Shown here: piece by piece, positions 45,029 through 50,634 of the stretch
How positions within the stretch are numbered: the first letter of the stretch is position 1
Layout of the letters: each line of letters begins with the position of its first letter
Origin: Ignavibacteriales bacterium
Lineage (GTDB): Bacteria; Bacteroidota; Ignavibacteria; Ignavibacteriales; Ignavibacteriaceae
Length of the DNA: 50,634 bases
Direction: 5' to 3'
NCBI GenBank assembly: GCA_020061995.1
Contig: JAGUXE010000307.1
Span: 1-50,634, forward strand
Notes under the pieces: generated by a model
What the model was told of the DNA's origin: nothing
The model's database searches: none
Seen by the model: only the letters and a program-made list of their open reading frames with translations
Position numbers and translations under genes: made by a program

Positions 45029-47539
45029 CTACTTGTTTAACGTAAATGTTTTTTTGAGTTTAATATCTGAAGAAGAACTTCCGATTAATACTTCAAACTC
45101 ACCCGGTTCGGTAATAAAAGATTTTGCTTTTTCATCATAGAATGATAATGATGATTTGTCAATCTTCATAGAAACACTCTTAGTTTCCCCCGGATTCAAT
45201 TCTACCTTCGCAAAACCCTTTAACTCTTTTTGGGGTCTTATAACAGAAGAATTTATATCACTTATATAAAGTTGCGCAATCTCCGCTCCCTTTATTTTAC
45301 CACTATTAGTAATCTCAAATGAGAGATCAATCTGTTGATTTTCGCGCATCTCATTTGCTGAGAGTTTTATTTTGTCATACTCAAACGAGGTATAAGATAA
45401 ACCGTAACCGAAAGGGAAAAGAGGTATTATCTTTTTATTTTCAAAGTGACGATACCCTACAAATATATCATCAGAATAATATGTAATGCTATCAAGTTTT
45501 TTATAAGATTCAAATGCACTGCAGTCTTCCCATAGTTTAGGAAAAGTCATCGGAAGTTTACCGGATGGATTCACATTTCCTAACAAAACATCGGCAATTG
45601 CATTCCCTCCCTCGGAACCCGCAAACCATAATTGGAGCAACCCCTCTATATTCTCTACCCAATCATTCATTAAAATTGGAGAACCGGTTGTAAGAATAAC
45701 CACAACTTTATCATTCACCTTAGAAATTTCAGTAATAAGTTTATCCTGATTGTTTGGAAGAATTAAATCATTTCTATCCCGTCCTTCAGTTTCATATTGA
45801 TAAGATGTTCCTGCAAAAACCAATACCAGATCTGATTCTTTTGCTAAGTTTACGGCTTCAAGTAATAGGTTATCATTTTGTTCACGCCAACCTAATTTTA
45901 CAACTGCATCTCCGCCGTTTTCATAATATTCTAATTTAATACTATAACTTTTCGCGGCATCTAATGCCATTGTGTAAGAATTTGTGATTGCGCTATGATC
46001 ATTCCAATCATTTATAACCAATTTATCGTTTATATAAAAACGAACTCCGTCGTCACTCATCACATCAAAAGTATAGTTACCACTTTTCTCCGGCTTTACT
46101 TTTCCCGTCCATCTTACAGAGTAATTATCTTTAGGAAAATTTTCGAAAGGAGGCTCATTCTTCCAATCAAAATCGATGGTGAGGTCGGTTTTAATTAAGG
46201 CGGGCTTTCCGGATAGATTTACATTTTTAAAATATTCAGCCTTTAATCCGTTAGAAGATTCATCAGGAAGAAAAAGAAATTTGCTTTCGATTGATTTTAT
46301 ATCTCCATCAAGTTGAACACCGGGGGCATAGTTAAGTTGTATCGTGTTCGGAAGTTTATTCTTCAAACCTTCGAATGGAGAAACTGTATAAACGGGATTT
46401 ACCATTGAACTTCCGCCGCCACCGGTTCTCGCTGTAATAGCACTTGTTCCTATTACACCGATCTTTTTAACAGAAGTTAAATCAAGAGGTAAAATATTTT
46501 TACTATTCTTTAATAATACGATTCCATCCTTTGCAACATTATAAGTAAGAGTTTTTGAATGAATCGTATTTATCAAAGAGGCATCTTCTTTTGTCTCATT
46601 ATCAAAAATACCTGATGCAATAACCACGTAAAGAATTCTTTTTACTTTTTCATCAATAGTTGATTCTTTTACTAAACCATTTTTAATAGCTTCGCTTAGT
46701 GTCTCATTGTTTAGGAATTTTCCGTTTGGCATTTCAAGATCAAGCCCGCTATTTGCTGTGGCAATAGTACTATGAACAGCCCCCCAATCTGACATGACAA
46801 GTCCTTTGAAATTCCATTCTTTTTTAAGTTTGTCAATCAGGAGATAATCATTCTCACTTGCGTAAGGTCCGTTCACTTTATTATAAGCTGACATAACCGC
46901 CATTACGTCTGCTTCTTCTACAGATGCTTTAAAGTGGGGGAGATAAATTTCATTGAGTGCTCGTTCACTAATTCTTACATCAACAAAATCACGTTCATGC
47001 TCCTGATTATTACATGCAAAATGCTTAACAGTCGCAACCACATTTTCATTCTGCACCCCCTTTATGTAATTAACGGCAAGCCGCGAAGTTAAATATGGGT
47101 CTTCACCAAAGCTTTCAAAGTTTCTTCCCCCCATTGGTAAACGAGCAATATTTACGCATGGACCAAGGATTACATTTCTCCCTTTCCCTTTAGTTTCTAG
47201 GGCGAGAATCTTTCCATATTCTTTTGCAAGCAATGTATCCCACGAAGAAGCTAATGCTATTCCCGATGGAAGAGCAGTAGCCGCCCCCCAACGAACTCCA
47301 ACCGGTCCGTCTGCCATTTTTAATTCGGGAATCCCAAGCCTTTCTATCGCTTTACTTGCAAAACCTGTTCCACCAAGTAATTCAATTTTTTCATCAAGGG
47401 TTAATCTTTTAAGAAGGTCATTTACTCTATCTTCGATAGGCGCATTTACATCTTTATATAATGGGGATTGCATTTCTGTATTACTCAGAAAGAAAAACAG
47501 TAAAGGGAGGATGACGATATATTTTATTTGAGATTTCAT
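45029..47539 (-). CDS. GH3 beta-glucosidase with PA14 insert
   Basis: An 836-aa glycosidase. Signal peptide about 1-22, GH3 N-terminal TIM barrel (about 45-310) with nucleophile D251 in GLVMSDWGA and the KHFACNNQE segment, then the GH3 C-terminal domain interrupted by a PA14 carbohydrate-binding insert (about 428-555; GLKAEYFKN, MSDDGVRFYIND), the acid/base candidate E585 in TEGRDR, and a fibronectin-III-like end (about 740-836). The PA14-in-GH3 layout is known from beta-glucosidases acting on short beta-glucans. No T9SS domain and no lipobox are seen, so it is probably periplasmic. Its start overlaps the GH5 stop by four bases. Confidence 0.94.
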   Translation of the reverse strand: MKSQIKYIVILPLLFFFLSNTEMQSPLYKDVNAPIEDRVNDLLKRLTLDEKIELLGGTGFASKAIERLGIPELKMADGPVGVRWGAATALPSGIALASSWDTLLAKEYGKILALETKGKGRNVILGPCVNIARLPMGGRNFESFGEDPYLTSRLAVNYIKGVQNENVVATVKHFACNNQEHERDFVDVRISERALNEIYLPHFKASVEEADVMAVMSAYNKVNGPYASENDYLLIDKLKKEWNFKGLVMSDWGAVHSTIATANSGLDLEMPNGKFLNNETLSEAIKNGLVKESTIDEKVKRILYVVIASGIFDNETKEDASLINTIHSKTLTYNVAKDGIVLLKNSKNILPLDLTSVKKIGVIGTSAITARTGGGGSSMVNPVYTVSPFEGLKNKLPNTIQLNYAPGVQLDGDIKSIESKFLFLPDESSNGLKAEYFKNVNLSGKPALIKTDLTIDFDWKNEPPFENFPKDNYSVRWTGKVKPEKSGNYTFDVMSDDGVRFYINDKLVINDWNDHSAITNSYTMALDAAKSYSIKLEYYENGGDAVVKLGWREQNDNLLLEAVNLAKESDLVLVFAGTSYQYETEGRDRNDLILPNNQDKLITEISKVNDKVVVILTTGSPILMNDWVENIEGLLQLWFAGSEGGNAIADVLLGNVNPSGKLPMTFPKLWEDCSAFESYKKLDSITYYSDDIFVGYRHFENKKIIPLFPFGYGLSYTSFEYDKIKLSANEMRENQQIDLSFEITNSGKIKGAEIAQLYISDINSSVIRPQKELKGFAKVELNPGETKSVSMKIDKSSLSFYDEKAKSFITEPGEFEVLIGSSSSDIKLKKTFTLNK

Positions 47540-48750
47540 TTTAATCCAAGGGCTTTCATGTAATCGTTGTTAATTATACAATTTTTAAATTTTATATTTT
47601 CGAGATATTCGGCAAGTATCGGTCTAACAATATTTATATCAGGTCGATTTTCTCTAATATTGGCATAAGATGATCTATCAGCTTCAGAATAATTAAGAAT
47701 CACATCCCAATTATTAGGTCTCTTCACTGAAACTACATTACTCGGTGCATCCATTTTTTTATAGGGCCAAAAACACCAACTGATATTGTTTGTTTCGAGT
47801 AATTTACGGAATGAAGTTATCCATTCGTTTGTGTTCTCCCCCGATTCTCCCATCCATAACGGAACATTATATTTATTACTGTAATCAACATACTCCTGAA
47901 TTACATCTTGAGTTGTATCTGTCCAATATTTGTGAAATGTATAAACCGCTTTATCGTCGAACGGTTCAGCAAATACAGAAAAATTACTGTTCCATTGAGC
48001 TCCACCATAAAAGATTATATGGTTATTATCAACTTCACGAATGGCTTTAGTAATCCGTTTGAAGAGGGGAACAAGAAGTGGGTTTAATTTTTCTTTGTCG
48101 AAGTAGTGAGCAATAGGTTCATTTAATAAATCATATCCTATGACTATAGTCTCATCTTTACATATTTCAGCAATCTTCTTCCAAATTAAAACAGTTGTTT
48201 GTTGAGCATCTTCATCTTCATAAAGAAAAGGATAACCGAAACTATCGTCAATATTATCACCGGTTTGTCCGCCGGGGGCTCCGTGCATGTCGAAGACAAC
48301 ATAAAGATTTTCTTCTTTGCACCAATTTATGCATCTATCAATAAGCTCAAATCCTCTCCCTTCAATTTTAAGATGATCATTCGGGTTAACAAATAACTTG
48401 TAATTAAAAGGAAGTCTTATCGAATTAAATCCCGCCGCCTTAATAAACTTAATATCTTCGTGAGTTATATATTCATCATAAAAAGTATTCCAAAACTTAC
48501 GCGCCTCATCTTCCCCGACAAGTTGATTTACCATCTCAAAAATTAGTCGGGGTGAACTTGTCTTTTTAAATTTGAACATATAGCCTTCTGGGAGGAGCCA
48601 ATTACCAAGATTTATCCCTTTCAGAAATAGCGGTTTCCCATCAGGTGAAATAAATTCTTTCCCCTTCACAGAGACAAACTGGGAGAAGGCAGTTGAGATA
48701 CCGAAAGTAATGATCAGGATTAGTAATTGAAGGACAATGATTCTTTTCAT
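47536..48750 (-). CDS. GH5 beta-glucanase (cellulase family A)
   Basis: A 404-aa secreted enzyme. The reading frame extends to 48831, but the ATG at 48750 begins a good signal peptide (about 1-23, ending AFSQ) and is chosen. GH5 barrel: GINLGNWLLPEGY near the N-terminus, NSIRLPFN (about 109-116), DMHGAPGGQ, acid/base E211 in DLLNEPIAHYF and nucleophile E302 in LWMGESGEN. The GINLGNWL start is reminiscent of exo-beta-1,3-glucanase-like GH5 subfamilies, so the exact linkage (beta-1,3 or beta-1,4) is open. No T9SS domain is present. It is first in the operon and translationally coupled to GH3. Confidence 0.92.
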   Translation of the reverse strand: MKRIIVLQLLILIITFGISTAFSQFVSVKGKEFISPDGKPLFLKGINLGNWLLPEGYMFKFKKTSSPRLIFEMVNQLVGEDEARKFWNTFYDEYITHEDIKFIKAAGFNSIRLPFNYKLFVNPNDHLKIEGRGFELIDRCINWCKEENLYVVFDMHGAPGGQTGDNIDDSFGYPFLYEDEDAQQTTVLIWKKIAEICKDETIVIGYDLLNEPIAHYFDKEKLNPLLVPLFKRITKAIREVDNNHIIFYGGAQWNSNFSVFAEPFDDKAVYTFHKYWTDTTQDVIQEYVDYSNKYNVPLWMGESGENTNEWITSFRKLLETNNISWCFWPYKKMDAPSNVVSVKRPNNWDVILNYSEADRSSYANIRENRPDINIVRPILAEYLENIKFKNCIINNDYMKALGLK

Positions 48751-48981
48751 TCTATTCTCGCTTAATGATAAATAACTGAGTACGCAAAATTTGTGCCTTT
48801 GCTGTAACTGGAAATGATTACAAACCAACAATATTTATAATGATTTACCGATAAATCCGACTTCAACTTATTAGTGTGATAAACTCAATTTATTAAAAAG
48901 ATAAACTGTTTATTTTGAGTAATTAACTCTTCTTTAGTAAGTTGATAAAAGAAAATTTTAACTTTATTAACAGAGGAAAAC
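48751..48981. promoter_or_regulatory. Divergent intergenic region between GH operon and tpiA
   Basis: This spacer must contain both promoters. GATAAACT occurs at 48878 and 48900 (22 bp apart) and a related GATAAAAG at 48944 (44 bp further). ACTCAA (48883) and TTGAGT (48915) form an inverted repeat around the second copy. No clear -35/-10 pair was assigned; an AGAGGA Shine-Dalgarno precedes tpiA. Confidence 0.4.
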
Positions 48982-49737
48982 ATGAGAAAGAAAATAATTG
49001 CCGGCAACTGGAAAATGAATATGAATTTGAGTGAATCAATAGCACTCATATCAGGAATTAAAAACGGATTAGTAAATCAACAATTAAATTGCGAACTCGT
49101 AATTTGTCCCCCCTTTACATCATTAGAAACGGCTTCGGTGTTGATAAAAGATTCCGCAATAAAACTTGGCGGACAAAATATGTACTTTGAAGAAAACGGT
49201 GCTTTTACTGCTGAAATCTCCGCTTCAATGTTAAAGAGTGTCGGATGTCAATATGTGATTTTAGGACACTCTGAACGAAGAACGATATTTGGTGAAACTA
49301 ACGAACTAATTAACAAAAAAATTAAAAAAGCCCTTTCTTCACAATTAACACCTATCTTTTGCATCGGAGAAACTTTAGAAGAACGTGAAAGTGGTTCAAC
49401 ATTCGATGTTGTTAAAAATCAAGTCGTTGAGGGTCTTGCCGCAATTAATTCTGAAGATGCTCAAAAAATTGTAATCGCTTACGAACCTGTTTGGGCAATT
49501 GGTACCGGAAAAACAGCAAGCAAGGAACAGGCTGAAGAAGTCCATGCTTTTATCAGAAGTTTGTTAAGTGAACTCTATTCCAGCGAAGTCGCTGAAGAAA
49601 TCACAATCCAATATGGTGGAAGTGTAAAACCCGACAACGCTGTAGAATTACTTTCACAGCCAAATATAGATGGGGCACTTGTTGGTGGCGCATGTTTGAA
49701 AGCTGACTCATTCATTGCCATCGGAGCAGCTTGCTAA
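48982..49737 (+). CDS. tpiA: Triosephosphate isomerase
   Basis: A 251-aa glycolytic enzyme interconverting dihydroxyacetone phosphate and glyceraldehyde 3-phosphate in the cytosol. Catalytic residues are all present: N9 and K11 in AGNWKMN, H96 in ILGHSERR, E168 in AYEPVWAIGTGKTA, with the phosphate-binding YGGSVKPDNA and GALVGGACL at the end. Length is standard for the family. AGAGGA lies 8 bases before the ATG. No other glycolytic gene adjoins it. Confidence 0.98.
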   Translation: MRKKIIAGNWKMNMNLSESIALISGIKNGLVNQQLNCELVICPPFTSLETASVLIKDSAIKLGGQNMYFEENGAFTAEISASMLKSVGCQYVILGHSERRTIFGETNELINKKIKKALSSQLTPIFCIGETLEERESGSTFDVVKNQVVEGLAAINSEDAQKIVIAYEPVWAIGTGKTASKEQAEEVHAFIRSLLSELYSSEVAEEITIQYGGSVKPDNAVELLSQPNIDGALVGGACLKADSFIAIGAAC

Positions 49738-49772
49738 TTTATTATTAACTCACCTTACTCAAGTAAGTTGAA

Positions 49773-49896
49773 AACCTCCGAGGTTATAGGAAACGTAAAA
49801 GCATTCACTTAAACCTCGGAGGTTCAATAATTTACGTAACATTGGTTACTAAAAAGATTTTTAATTAACACAAGTGAGTGTAAAACCTCCGAGGTT
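49773..49896. repeat. Short palindromic repeats (AACCTCCGAGGTT family)
   Basis: AACCTCCGAGGTT at 49773-49785 and 49884-49896, and its reverse complement AACCTCGGAGGTT at 49812-49824. The latter two lie in a larger inverted arrangement with flanking GTGAGTG/CATTCACTT-like sequence and shared GTAACATT. No gene lies in 49738-50096. Confidence 0.7.
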
Positions 49897-49930
49897 TATT
49901 AATCTATGTAACATTAGTTGTAAGTATAAG

Positions 49931-49954
49931 TAATGCCGGGGCTAGCCCGGTATT
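49931..49954. other. GC-rich hairpin
   Basis: TAATGCCGGG and CCCGGTATTA pair (one G-T mismatch) around GCTA. It has no T tract after it, so it is a structured intergenic element rather than a clear terminator. Confidence 0.55.
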
Positions 49955-50096
49955 ACCATTTTAGCAAAACCTTAGCCTAATCAAACTCCAATTGTCATTT
50001 GCATTTCCCGTTCATCAATATTTCACTTATCTCGTAAAACCTTTACTCCTTCACCCCGTCTTAAGAAATGAACAAAAAAAATATTTAGGAGGAGTC

Positions 50097-50634
50097 ATGT
50101 TTCAGTTATTTACTAATAATATAAGAATGATCTCAGTCTTGACGACAGTCGTTCTTATAACGTTAATCTCTTTTAACGGATATTCATCCATTAAAAGTGA
50201 TGGAGAAGAAAAATCTGTAAGGGTACTAAAGTTTCATGCTGATATTGAGAACAAAAATTCTTTAGTCGAAGTTGAATTGGTCAACAATCAAATTGAAAAA
50301 TTGAAAATTGACGGTAAGGAAATTGCATCAGGAAATTTTTACGACTATAAAGAATTAATTGACAAAAGAGTGAAGAACATTTCGGAAGAAACAGCTAATA
50401 ATTCCGGGAAGAAAATTAAGATCCTAAAAATTGATGATGATAGTTCTGCTGATTCTTTGAAAAAGAAGAGAATCAAAATTATTGTGAGAGATGTCGAAAA
50501 TGAACTATCAAAACTCGACTCAAATATTTTTAACTTCGAATTCGACCTTGATAACTTGCATGAAAAAATTGGTAAAATTCCTGAATTAATGCGTGATTTC
50601 GAATTTAATATCCCCGATTTGCCGAATAAAGGAA
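50097..50634 (+). CDS. Unrecognised exported or membrane-anchored protein (3' end outside window)
   Basis: The frame is open from an ATG with a strong AGGAGGAG Shine-Dalgarno to the window edge (179 complete codons). Residues about 11-30 form a hydrophobic signal or anchor (MISVLTTVVLITLISFNGYSS), written here as MISVLTTVVL then ITLISFNGYSS. The rest is highly charged, Lys/Glu/Asp-rich and probably helical, with phrases such as VEVELVNNQIEKLKIDGKE and RVKNISEETANN. No catalytic motif is visible. Proteins of this look accompany regulatory or envelope-stress operons in this phylum, but that is only a guess. Confidence 0.8.
   Translation, partial: MFQLFTNNIRMISVLTTVVLITLISFNGYSSIKSDGEEKSVRVLKFHADIENKNSLVEVELVNNQIEKLKIDGKEIASGNFYDYKELIDKRVKNISEETANNSGKKIKILKIDDDSSADSLKKKRIKIIVRDVENELSKLDSNIFNFEFDLDNLHEKIGKIPELMRDFEFNIPDLPNKG

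Noticed and set aside
48751..48831. N-terminal extension of the GH5 protein
   Set aside because: The extension has no signal-peptide character, whereas the ATG at 48750 begins a clear one.
1..50634. tRNA, rRNA, riboswitch or CRISPR features
   Set aside because: No cloverleaf, conserved rRNA stretch, known aptamer pattern or repeat-spacer array was recognised while reading; a covariance-model scan was not possible here.

Overview
The window looks like a low-GC genome of the Ignavibacteria/Chlorobi-Bacteroidetes group. Two secreted enzymes end in type IX secretion (T9SS) sorting domains with the NYPNPFNP signature typical of that group. The protein style (very long PAS/GAF hybrid kinases) and frequent A-rich, weak-Shine-Dalgarno starts also fit. 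The assignment is inference from protein features; no rRNA or other marker gene is present.

Layout. (1) 1-9385: a chemotaxis operon: the C-terminal part of CheA, a short CheR-like methyltransferase, a metallo-beta-lactamase-fold hydrolase, a 1413-residue chemoreceptor with an exceptionally long poly-HAMP array, CheW, CheR and CheB. (2) 9414-23834: a co-directional run of seven sensor kinases and one stand-alone receiver protein, with gaps of only 18-81 bp, apparently continuing the chemotaxis transcription unit. The kinases include receiver-PAS-kinase forms, two HisKA_2-type kinases, one with a periplasmic c-type haem motif and one with a CHASE domain. (3) 23835-35063: a repeat-rich stretch in which three small DNA enzymes (a GxxExxY/PD-(D/E)XK protein, a GIY-YIG nuclease and a REP-associated tyrosine transposase, RAYT) each sit among a different family of palindromic repeats, between two more giant sensor proteins (a kinase-less receiver-PAS-GAF protein of 874 aa and a hybrid kinase of 1812 aa). 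The RAYT carries REP elements inside its own reading frame. (4) 35138-42948: a membrane kinase and OmpR/PhoB-type regulator (overlapping by 4 bp), then a promoter with four 11-bp-spaced direct repeats resembling a Pho box, driving a small secreted protein and a T9SS-exported 5'-nucleotidase; after a terminator come two envelope proteins. (5) 42959-48750, minus strand: a beta-glucan-degrading operon transcribed GH5, GH3 (with PA14 insert), GH9 (T9SS cargo). (6) 48982-50634: triosephosphate isomerase, a palindrome-rich spacer and the start of an unidentified secreted or membrane protein.

How it fits together. CheA/CheW/CheR/CheB and the receptor form one excitation-adaptation module; the receptor ends in EFERF, which fits the CheR/CheB tethering consensus. 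The following kinases and receivers are probably a locally expanded signalling array. The regulator at 37600 is well placed to control the 5'-nucleotidase operon, possibly as a phosphate-scavenging response. The most unusual signals are the in-frame REP/BIME units inside the RAYT gene, the three enzyme-repeat pairs inside the kinase array, the roughly 20-HAMP receptor and the Pho-box-like promoter. All domain calls are by eye; no database search was run.
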